A stretch of 64,000 bases of DNA from an uncultured Clostridia bacterium (GTDB lineage: Bacteria > Bacillota > Clostridia > Christensenellales > Borkfalkiaceae): the NCBI GenBank assembly GCA_947625095.1, contig CANQMX010000007.1, positions 1 to 64,000 of the forward strand, written 5' to 3'. Below are positions 34,283-40,617 of this stretch, in pieces. The notes under the pieces were generated by a model. That model did no database searches. It saw only the letters and a program-made list of their open reading frames with translations, and was not told where the DNA came from. Each line of letters begins with the position of its first letter. Position 1 is the first letter of the stretch. The position numbers were made by a program, and so were the translations under genes.

Positions 34283-35788
34283 TCACTCGCCCGCGTGCTT
34301 GACGCCGAGAATTTCCAACTCCTTTTCTGTAAGTCCCACGCCGCGCAGCATCAGGCGGTTGCCGCGGAGGGCTTCGATGGAGTTCAGACCCATGCCGCCC
34401 ATCATCTCCTGCAACTCGTGCGTCCACGCCGTGACGAGGTTTACGAGGCGCTCCACGCCCATTTCGGGATTGAGACGCTTGACGAGTTCGGGGCGCTGGG
34501 TGGCGATGCCCCAATTGCACTTGCCTGTGTGGCAGCTGCGGCAGAGATGGCAGCCGAGGGCGACGAGCGCCGCCGTGCCGATGTAGCAGGCGTCCGCGCC
34601 CAGCGCGATGGCCTTGACGAGATCGGAGCTCGAACGGATCGACCCCGCCGCGAGGATGCTGACGTTATCGCGGATGCCCTCTTCGCGCAGGCGCGTATCG
34701 ACGGCCGCGAGGGCAAGCTCGATGGGGATACCCACATTGTCGCGGATGCGGGTGGGGGCAGCCCCCGTGCCGCCGCGGAAACCGTCGATGGCGATGATAT
34801 CCGCCCCGCTCCGCGCGATGCCGCTCGCGATGGCGGCGACGTTGTGCACCGCCGCAATTTTGACGATGACGGGCTTTTTGTACGCCGTGGCCTCCTTCAA
34901 CGAGAAGATGAGCTGGCGAAGATCCTCGATGGAATAGATGTCGTGGTGCGGGGCGGGCGAGATGGCGTCCACGCCCTTTGGGATCATGCGGGTCGTGGAG
35001 ACGGCGTCTGTAATTTTCGCCCCGGGAAGATGCCCGCCGATGCCCGGTTTCGCCCCCTGCCCCATCTTGATCTCGATGGCCGCCGCCGCTTCCAAATACT
35101 CGGGGTGCACGCCGAACCTGCCGCTTGCGACCTGCACAATGGTGTTCTTGCCGTATTTATAGAAGTCGCGGTGGAGGCCGCCCTCGCCTGTGTTGTAGTA
35201 GATGCCGAGTTGCTCCGCGGCGCGGGCGAGGCTCGCGTGGGCGTTGTAGGAGATGGAACCGTAACTCATCGCCGAAAAAAGAATGGGCGTTTTGAGTTTC
35301 AACTGCGGCGCGAGGGTATCCTTGATGCGACCCCTCTCGTCGCGGACGATCTCCGCGTGCTTGCTGCCGAGGTAGACGGTCGTCTCCATCGGCTCGCGGA
35401 GGGGGTCGATGGAGGGATTGGTGACCTGCGAGGCGTTGACAAGTAGCCTATCCCAATAGACGGGGTAGGGCTTGGGGTTGCCCATCGACGAGAGAAGCAC
35501 GCCCCCCGTGCCCGCCTGACGGTAGATCTCGTTGAGGGCGTCGCCCGTCCAATTGGCGTTGAGTTTGTAGGTATCTTCGGATTTTTTGATCTTGAGGGCG
35601 TGCGTGGGGCACAGCGCGACGCAGCGGTGGCAGTTGACGCACTTGGTGCTGTCCGAGAGCATTTTGCGATTGAATTCGTCGTAGCGGTGCGCTTCGTTGG
35701 CGCACTGCCTTTCGCACACGCGGCAGGTAATACAACTTTCCCTGTCGCGCACGATCTCATATTCGGGGTAGACAAAGAGAGGTTCCAT
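34283..35788 (-). CDS. Glutamate synthase FMN-binding subunit with N-terminal ferredoxin domain (archaeal-type domain 2)
   Basis: 501 aa. Two 4Fe-4S motifs at the N-terminus (CITCRVCERQC ~13-23; CVNCHRCVALC ~45-55) precede the TIM-barrel glutamate synthase domain. The barrel shows SYGSISYNAH, GEGGLHRDFY, GQGAKPGIGGHLPG, DGFRGGTGAAP and a C-terminal CHLCRSCHTGKCNWG, which matches the Cys cluster region of GltB. It catalyses reductive amination of 2-oxoglutarate using ammonia from the amidotransferase subunit. The ATG at 35788 overlaps the stop of the upstream gene (TAATG), with GGGGGTG before it. A longer in-frame reading up to 35884 is Arg-rich and implausible. Confidence 0.93.
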   Translation of the reverse strand: MEPLFVYPEYEIVRDRESCITCRVCERQCANEAHRYDEFNRKMLSDSTKCVNCHRCVALCPTHALKIKKSEDTYKLNANWTGDALNEIYRQAGTGGVLLSSMGNPKPYPVYWDRLLVNASQVTNPSIDPLREPMETTVYLGSKHAEIVRDERGRIKDTLAPQLKLKTPILFSAMSYGSISYNAHASLARAAEQLGIYYNTGEGGLHRDFYKYGKNTIVQVASGRFGVHPEYLEAAAAIEIKMGQGAKPGIGGHLPGAKITDAVSTTRMIPKGVDAISPAPHHDIYSIEDLRQLIFSLKEATAYKKPVIVKIAAVHNVAAIASGIARSGADIIAIDGFRGGTGAAPTRIRDNVGIPIELALAAVDTRLREEGIRDNVSILAAGSIRSSSDLVKAIALGADACYIGTAALVALGCHLCRSCHTGKCNWGIATQRPELVKRLNPEMGVERLVNLVTAWTHELQEMMGGMGLNSIEALRGNRLMLRGVGLTEKELEILGVKHAGE

Positions 35789-36876
35789 TATTTTACACCC
35801 CCGTTGAGTTCGAAGATGACGGGTTCGCCGCCGCGGGGCGCGCGGACATAGTCGAGTTCGGGTTCGATGGCGCGGATAGCACATTCCTCGCTCGCGATGT
35901 ACGCCCGCTCGCCGCGCTCCGCCACCACCATGGAGCGGAGTTTCAGCCTGTCGTTGAGCGCCATGAGGCCGCCCGTATAGCCGAAAATGATGGAAAAAGG
36001 CCCGTTGATGAGGAGGGACGGGAACATTTTACGGAGCAAAATTTCCTGCTCACGGTCTTCCTCGGGCTTGCTGTCGATGGTCGTCCAGAACGACGCCGCG
36101 ATGACTTTGGCGACCTCCCCGAGGGTGAGTTTTTTCTTGCGGAGGAGGAAGTCCACGATGTAGGTGATGACCTCGGTATCCGTCTGCAAGTTGCACTTGT
36201 AGCCGTACATCTCGATCCAGCGGCGGTTGGCATCGTAACTCGAAATTTCGCCGTTGTGCACGACGGAGTAGTCGAGAAGCCCGAAGGGGTGCGCGCCGCC
36301 CCACCAGCCCGGCGTGTTGGTGGGATATCTGCCGTGGCAAGTCCACGCGTAGCCCTCGTACTCATCGAGGCGGTAGAACCTGCCGATATCTTCGGGAAAG
36401 CCTACGCCCTTGAAGATGCCCATGTTTTTGCCGCAGGAAAAGACGTAAGCGCCCTTGATCTCCGTGTTTATCTTGTTGACGGCGCGGACGACGTACTCCT
36501 CCTCGTCGAGTTTGCGCGTCTCCAACTTGCGGGAATCGGGCAGCACAAAATAGCGGAAAATGACGGGCGCATCGGTGACACCCGCCGTCTTACGCGTGGA
36601 GATCGCCGACTGAAAGGCGACGTCAAAGTGACTGCCGATGAAATCTTCCGTCTCCTTTTTGGAGGCGGCGCCATCGTAAAAGAGATGGAACGCGTAGTAA
36701 TCCTTGTACTCGGGATAGATGCCGTAGCCCGCAAAGCCCCCGCCGAGGCCGTTGCTCCTATCGTGCATCGTGGAGATGGAGCGGATCATGCACTCGCCGC
36801 TCATCCGCCTGCCGCTGCGGTCGATGACGCCCGAAATGGCGCACCCCGAGGGGTTGCGGAACTGACCTTCCAACAT
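35788..36876 (-). CDS. Glutamate synthase class II glutamine amidotransferase subunit (archaeal-type domain 1)
   Basis: 362 aa, Ntn-hydrolase fold. The candidate nucleophile is Cys12 in SGCAISGVI. Further family motifs are CHGRYPTNTPG, HPFGLLDYSVVHNGEISSYD and TDTEVITY. It hydrolyses glutamine and channels ammonia to the FMN subunit. The start at 36876 is chosen over 36891 because CAGGAG lies 6 nt upstream of it and the 36891 start has no such site. Since the nucleophile must be N-terminal in class II enzymes, an 11-residue propeptide would have to be removed, as is known for GltB. First gene of the operon, with a clear promoter upstream. Confidence 0.9.
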   Translation of the reverse strand: MLEGQFRNPSGCAISGVIDRSGRRMSGECMIRSISTMHDRSNGLGGGFAGYGIYPEYKDYYAFHLFYDGAASKKETEDFIGSHFDVAFQSAISTRKTAGVTDAPVIFRYFVLPDSRKLETRKLDEEEYVVRAVNKINTEIKGAYVFSCGKNMGIFKGVGFPEDIGRFYRLDEYEGYAWTCHGRYPTNTPGWWGGAHPFGLLDYSVVHNGEISSYDANRRWIEMYGYKCNLQTDTEVITYIVDFLLRKKKLTLGEVAKVIAASFWTTIDSKPEEDREQEILLRKMFPSLLINGPFSIIFGYTGGLMALNDRLKLRSMVVAERGERAYIASEECAIRAIEPELDYVRAPRGGEPVIFELNGGVK

Positions 36877-36914
36877 ACTGCTCTCCTGCATAAATTCATT
36901 TTGTTTGCTTCAAT

Positions 36915-36943
36915 AGTATAAACGTATTCAAAAAAACGGTCAA
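36915..36943 (-). promoter_or_regulatory. Promoter of the glutamate synthase operon
   Basis: Minus-strand -35 TTGACC (36938-36943), 17-nt spacer, -10 TATACT (36915-36920); start site expected near 36908, about 30 nt before the start codon. Confidence 0.85.
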
Positions 36944-37001
36944 ATAGTTTCCATTTATGCGAATATATTTGTTTGTTATACAAAGTATAAGCGCAGGTTA
37001 T

Positions 37002-37026
37002 AAAAAGGGCGGGCATTGCGCCCGCC
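37002..37026 (-). terminator. Intrinsic terminator after comF
   Basis: Seven-bp stem GGCGGGC/GCCCGCC with a 5-nt loop, followed on the minus strand by TTTTTAT, 20 nt past the comF stop codon. Confidence 0.9.
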
Positions 37027-37045
37027 TGACTGTTTTTTGTGATTT

Positions 37046-37777
37046 TTACCGTTTGCCGAACGGCTCTTTTTGTTCCACGCTCGTCGCCGTGAAGGCGAAT
37101 ACCCGCGCCGCGCCCGCCCTTTTGAGCGCCTCGGAAAGTTCGCTGACGGTAGCGCCCGTGGTGAGGGTATCATCGACGATGAGCAGCGCCTTACCCTTGA
37201 CGGCGGCGCGGTCGGCGACATGAAAGCACCCCGCGAGGTTCTCCTGCCGCTCCCGCCGGCCCAGCGTCTTTTGCGGCTTTGTCTCGTGCCGCTTTTCCGC
37301 TGCGTCGACGACGGGAAGGGAGAGTTTGCGGGAAAATTCTTCGCACAAGAGAAGGGACTGATTGTAGCCGCGCTTGCGCTTTGCGCGGGCGGTCATGGGC
37401 ACGGGAACAAGCCCCTCCGCCTCGGGAAATTGCTCCTTTATTGTCGATAAACAGAGTTCGGTGACGGCGCGGTAGAGATATTTTTCGCCCCGCTTGAAGC
37501 GCAAAATGAGGCGGGAGGCCTCGCCCTCATAGAGCAACGACGAGCGCGCTCTCTCCACCGAAAGGGGCTGCTGTTTACATTCCAGGCACACCCCCTCCTC
37601 CTTCACCCGCCTGCCGCAGAGGGGACAAATCGCGCCGCCGTTCCACGGGAGCGACTTGCGGCACGCCGCACAGACGCGCTCGCCCGCGAACACTTCCCGC
37701 CCGCAGATATCGCAGGTGAAGTTGTGGGCGTCGTCGTACCTGCGCACCCATTCCCCTATCTTCTTGAAAAAACGCAT
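37046..37777 (-). CDS. comF: ComF-family phosphoribosyltransferase-like protein
   Basis: 243 aa. An N-terminal zinc-finger-like region carries three Cys pairs (CDICGREV, CAACRKSL, CPLCGRRV). A phosphoribosyltransferase-type domain follows, with PVPMTARAKRKRGYNQS and the PRPP-binding motif LIVDDTLTTGAT near residue 200. ComF proteins contribute to natural transformation, probably helping handle incoming single-stranded DNA. The start at 37777 (MRFFKKIGEW) is chosen because the upstream in-frame extension runs through the neighbouring regulator in a wrong frame. It lies 19 bp after the proximal XRE regulator and probably shares its transcript. The Shine-Dalgarno is weak. Confidence 0.88.
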   Translation of the reverse strand: MRFFKKIGEWVRRYDDAHNFTCDICGREVFAGERVCAACRKSLPWNGGAICPLCGRRVKEEGVCLECKQQPLSVERARSSLLYEGEASRLILRFKRGEKYLYRAVTELCLSTIKEQFPEAEGLVPVPMTARAKRKRGYNQSLLLCEEFSRKLSLPVVDAAEKRHETKPQKTLGRRERQENLAGCFHVADRAAVKGKALLIVDDTLTTGATVSELSEALKRAGAARVFAFTATSVEQKEPFGKR

Positions 37778-37796
37778 GATCTGTGCCAAAATGCCG

Positions 37797-38030
37797 TCAG
37801 CGGTACAATTTTGCGCCGCTTTCATCCTCCAAACCGAGAAGATAATCGGCGGAGACGCGGAATACACGGCAGATCTCCGTGAGCATGGAAAGCGACGGCT
37901 CGCTCCTGCCCTTTTCCCACGAATATACGCTATCGTCCGTCGTGCGCAAAAGCGCGGCGAGCGCGCTCTGCGCAAGCCCCTGTTCCGCCCTCAATTCGCG
38001 TAAACGCTGTTGAAATACCGAGTTTTCCAT
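37797..38030 (-). CDS. XRE-family HTH regulator, proximal copy
   Basis: 77 aa, a single Cro/C1-type helix-turn-helix: LRELRAEQGLAQSALAALL, then TTDDSVYSWEKGRSEPS as the recognition region, and VSADYLLGLEDE at the C-terminus. It has no effector domain. The start is the ATG at 38030; a TTG at 38039 would add three residues. Its last 18 residues and the matching ~56 bp are nearly identical to the adjacent distal copy, although the HTH halves differ clearly, which points to gene conversion or recent duplication. Placed between the distal copy and comF in one likely operon. Confidence 0.85.
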   Translation of the reverse strand: MENSVFQQRLRELRAEQGLAQSALAALLRTTDDSVYSWEKGRSEPSLSMLTEICRVFRVSADYLLGLEDESGAKLYR

Positions 38031-38035
38031 CGTCG

Positions 38036-38266
38036 TCAACGGTACAATTTTGCGCCGCTTTCATCCTCCAAACCGAGAAGATAGTCGGCGGAGACGTCGA
38101 AATACTCCGCGACGAGATAGATGTTTTCGGCGGTCGGCTGCACATTGCCGTTCGACCAATCGCACACGCTCATCGCCGAGACCCCGATCGCCGCGGCAAA
38201 CGCGCGCTTTGAGACGCCGCATTCCTTCAATAATTCGCTGAAACGGACAGAAAAAAGATTTTTCAC
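38036..38266 (-). CDS. XRE-family HTH regulator, distal copy
   Basis: 76 aa, Cro/C1-type HTH: FSELLKECGVSKRAFAAAIG, then VSAMSVCDWSNGNVQPT as the recognition region, ending VSADYLLGLEDESGAKLYR like its neighbour. The start must be GTG at 38266, since no other start lies upstream before a stop. AGGGG sits only 1-2 nt from it, so either initiation is unusual or the mRNA is almost leaderless. A 46-bp nested dyad starting 10 bp upstream is a likely autoregulatory operator. Confidence 0.83.
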   Translation of the reverse strand: MKNLFSVRFSELLKECGVSKRAFAAAIGVSAMSVCDWSNGNVQPTAENIYLVAEYFDVSADYLLGLEDESGAKLYR

Positions 38267-38275
38267 ACCCCTATT

Positions 38276-38321
38276 GTAAGATAAAGTTTACGTTAAAATC
38301 CAAACGTAAAATATATCTTAC
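38276..38321 (-). promoter_or_regulatory. Nested dyad, likely operator of the XRE pair
   Basis: Inner inverted repeat TTTACGTT (38287-38294)/AACGTAAA (38303-38310) with 8-nt spacer; outer inverted repeat GTAAGATA (38276-38283)/TATCTTAC (38314-38321). Each outer arm is 3 nt from the inner arm, so the whole is symmetric. It lies directly upstream of the distal regulator. A TACAAT overlaps its gene-proximal edge and could be the -10. Confidence 0.75.
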
Positions 38322-38430
38322 ACTTTGGGGCGAAAGACGGAGTGCGGGAAGTAAAACAGGAATAAGAAACCTCCCCCTGTATCCCCCTCCTTGAAAAGGC
38401 GGGGGAATGGAAAGCGAACTACGTTCGGGG

Positions 38431-38488
38431 AAGATGCACTCATTGCCGCCCGCCCGTAAAAACGGGCGGGCGGCAATTCGGTATGAGG
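38431..38488 (+). repeat. Type-A hairpin element
   Basis: AAGATGCACTC, a perfect TTGCCGCCCGCCCGT stem with AAAA loop, then TTCGGTATGAGG. It is followed at 38514 by a type-B element, the same order as at 30829-30986. Confidence 0.8.
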
Positions 38489-38513
38489 GACGGCGGGACG
38501 AACTCCGTTGATC

Positions 38514-38580
38514 GGGATTCTTCACCCGCCGCCCGGGCGCGTTGCGCTCGGGCGGCGGGTGAAGAATGACACGGGTGGCG
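38514..38580 (+). repeat. Type-B hairpin element
   Basis: GGGATTCTTC runs into a perfect TTCACCCGCCGCCCG stem whose other arm ends GAAGAATGAC. Confidence 0.8.
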
Positions 38581-38592
38581 ATATGAGGGTCG

Positions 38593-38651
38593 CCTCCCCA
38601 CCACCGCCTACGGCGGAGCCTCCCCTCCACAGGAGGGTAGGCCCTGCGGGG
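38593..38651 (-). repeat. 59-bp interspersed repeat, copy 2 (inverted)
   Basis: Reverse-complement match to 26601-26659 with three differences. Confidence 0.85.
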
Positions 38652-38672
38652 GGACGGAAAAAGCGACATGAA

Positions 38673-38697
38673 AAAACCGCCCGTGATGGGCGGTTTT
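38673..38697. terminator. Bidirectional terminator-like hairpin in repeat cluster
   Basis: AAAACCGCCC/GGGCGGTTTT with a 5-nt loop and T-runs on both strands. No gene is adjacent on either side, so it may be carried by the repeat cluster. Confidence 0.7.
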
Positions 38698-38817
38698 CTT
38701 CAAAAACAGCAAAACGCTGTGAGTTATTTGATAAAATAGGCAAAGCCCCTCCCTCTGTATCCTCCTCCCCGCAAACGGGGAGGGGGATATGTTTAGATGC
38801 CCTCCCGAGGAGGGGAA

Positions 38818-38848
38818 AAGATATACTCGGCTACGCCTCGGTATGAGG
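38818..38848 (+). repeat. Shortest type-A hairpin element
   Basis: AAGATATACTC, then a minimal stem around GGCTACGCC, then TCGGTATGAGG. The following 38849-38965 has no recognised gene. Confidence 0.6.
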
Positions 38849-38966
38849 GGTAAAGGATTCAACCCTACCGCCTGCACGCATTTTGTTATCGAAGGGCGTC
38901 ACAAGCAGCAACGTCGCGCAGTAGGAACGTAGCGAAAAAGTACCTTCTCTCAAGGCGAAAGCAAAG

Positions 38967-38989
38967 AAAAAAGCCCCCGAGGAGGGGGC
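38967..38989 (-). terminator. Intrinsic terminator of the mreB-like/maf/ppx unit
   Basis: Stem GCCCCC/GGGGGC with 5-nt loop, followed on the minus strand by TTTTTTCTTTG, about 85 nt past the mreB-like stop codon. Confidence 0.87.
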
Positions 38990-39009
38990 GAGATTGGACT
39001 TCGTTTTTC

Positions 39010-39049
39010 GGGATTCTTCACCCCCACAAGGGGGGTTCAGAATGACGCA
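39010..39049 (+). repeat. Type-B hairpin element
   Basis: GGGATTCTTC, a short CACCCCC...GGGGGGTT hairpin, then AGAATGACGCA; the spacer before it (GGACTTCG) matches that in the other composite copies. Confidence 0.75.
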
Positions 39050-39073
39050 AAAGATAGGGCGAGGAAGAAGGCG

Positions 39074-40060
39074 CTATTCCATGCAGATGCGGTCGCGGAG
39101 GGCGCGGTTGCCGATCGCCCTTCCGCCGCCGAGCACGACTGCCATTTGCGCATCCGTAGGCATATGCGCTTCCATCTGCAATTTGTCCGCGACGTAGTCC
39201 GAAAAGCCCGCGATGTTGCACACGCCGCCCGTCAAAAAGATGCCGTTCTTGCACATGGCCGCCGAGACCTCCGCAGGCAGTTTGCGCAGCAAAATTTCCG
39301 CATATTCGACAATTTTATCGACATACACGCGGATGGGAAAGAGCACATCCTCCGACGAGACGGTGACCGAGCGCGGGCGGCCCGTGGTGATATCCCGCCC
39401 GTTGACGAGCATACTCTGATGGTCGTGCTCGATGAGGCTGCCCACCGTGTTTTTCAGTTTTTCCGCCGAGAGCGCGCCGATTTTGAGGTTGTACGTCTCG
39501 GCGATGTGATCGATGATGTGGATATCCATGTTGTTGCCGCCCACGCTCATCGTGAGACCCGCGATGACGCCCTCCAAGGAGAAGGTGGCGAGCGACGTTT
39601 TGCCCGCGCCGACATCGATGGCGAACACGGGGTTGCTCTCCGACAGGGGCACATCGTGCCCGAGGGCGGCGAGATAGGGCGTTTCCGCAAAGTGCACGCG
39701 GGAGATGCCCGCCGCCTTTGCGACGCGGTAGTACTTTTCGCGCGCGCTTTCGCTGCAACCGCAGGGCACGCAGAAGAGCGCCTCGACAGAGATGCTCCGC
39801 CCAACGACCTTATTCAAAAAATATTCGAGCAGCGCACCCGCCTGCGTCACATCGACGATCTCCCCCTCGTAGACGGGGAAGAGCACGTCGCCGAATTCCC
39901 CCGTCTTGCCGAGGAGGCGCTTGGCGTCGCTGCCGAATGCGCGGATCTCGCCCGTTTCGCGCGCCACGGAGACGCACGTCGGTTCGGAGAGCACGATCCC
40001 GCTCCCGAGTTTGTAAATTTTGGTTGCCGAAGTTCCGAAATCGATGGCAAGTTTCAGCAT
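39074..40060 (-). CDS. MreB-like actin-family protein
   Basis: 328 aa, close to the MreB/Mbl length. The phosphate-1 loop is IDFGTSATKIYKL, phosphate-2 VFAIDVGAGKTSLATF (~150), then SVGGNNMDIHIIDHI, and an adenosine motif FLTGGVCNIAGFSDYV (~275). MreB-type filaments organise cell-wall synthesis. DFGTSATK and DVGAGKTSL differ from the usual DLGTANT and DIGGGTT of MreB, so a divergent paralogue is likely. GGAGGAG precedes the start. It overlaps maf by 7 nt, forming a ppx-maf-mreB-like unit. Confidence 0.85.
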   Translation of the reverse strand: MLKLAIDFGTSATKIYKLGSGIVLSEPTCVSVARETGEIRAFGSDAKRLLGKTGEFGDVLFPVYEGEIVDVTQAGALLEYFLNKVVGRSISVEALFCVPCGCSESAREKYYRVAKAAGISRVHFAETPYLAALGHDVPLSESNPVFAIDVGAGKTSLATFSLEGVIAGLTMSVGGNNMDIHIIDHIAETYNLKIGALSAEKLKNTVGSLIEHDHQSMLVNGRDITTGRPRSVTVSSEDVLFPIRVYVDKIVEYAEILLRKLPAEVSAAMCKNGIFLTGGVCNIAGFSDYVADKLQMEAHMPTDAQMAVVLGGGRAIGNRALRDRICME

Positions 40061-40617
40061 TTTTCTCCTCCGAGCGCCGCAATCAGCGCGCCGACTTCTT
40101 CCACGGGCAGCCCCACGACGTTGGTGAAACTCCCCTTCACCCCCTTGACGAGCGGGTAGCCGTCCTGTATGCCGTAGCCCCCCGCCTTATCCATGGGAAG
40201 CCCGCTTTTTACATAGCGTTCTATCAGTTCCTCCGCGAGCGGGTAAAATTCCACCCGCGTCTCCACGACGCTCTCCCTTGTCCCGCGCGGCGAACAGACG
40301 CATACGCCCGTGAATACGCTGTGCGTTTTGCCGCTCAATTTCCGCAGCATCCGCCTTGCATCCTCGCCGTCCGCGGGCTTGCCGAAAATTTCGTCCCCGA
40401 GGGCGACGACGGTATCCGCGCCGAGCACGATAGCCTCCGGATGGCGGGAAAAGACCTCCCGCGCCTTGCCGCGGGCGAACGCGAGCGCCGTTTGATACGC
40501 GGAAAGCCCCTCCGCGCGTTCCTCAAAGCGGGAGGGGGCCACTTCAAAGGGATATCCGAGTTGGGCGAGAAGTTCCCGCCTGCGGGGGGAAGCGCTCGCC
40601 AAGATGAGTTTTTCCAC
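40054..40617 (-). CDS. maf: Maf-family nucleotide pyrophosphatase
   Basis: 187 aa, full length. The N-terminal motif LASASPRRRELLAQLG contains the S-x-S-x-R-R signature. GADTVVALGDEIFGKP (~70-85) supplies the catalytic Asp region, and a late IQDGYPLVKGVKGSFTNVVGLP is typical. Maf proteins hydrolyse non-canonical or modified nucleoside triphosphates; the YhdE/Maf branch is also linked to septation control. Starts with GTG directly after the ppx stop codon (TAAGTG), so it is probably translated by coupling. Confidence 0.93.
   Translation of the reverse strand: MEKLILASASPRRRELLAQLGYPFEVAPSRFEERAEGLSAYQTALAFARGKAREVFSRHPEAIVLGADTVVALGDEIFGKPADGEDARRMLRKLSGKTHSVFTGVCVCSPRGTRESVVETRVEFYPLAEELIERYVKSGLPMDKAGGYGIQDGYPLVKGVKGSFTNVVGLPVEEVGALIAALGGEKC

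Noticed and set aside
38843-38932. 29-codon plus-strand frame starting in a type-A element
   Set aside because: The ATG belongs to the repeat flank (GGTATGAGG), there is no ribosome site and no similarity was recognised.
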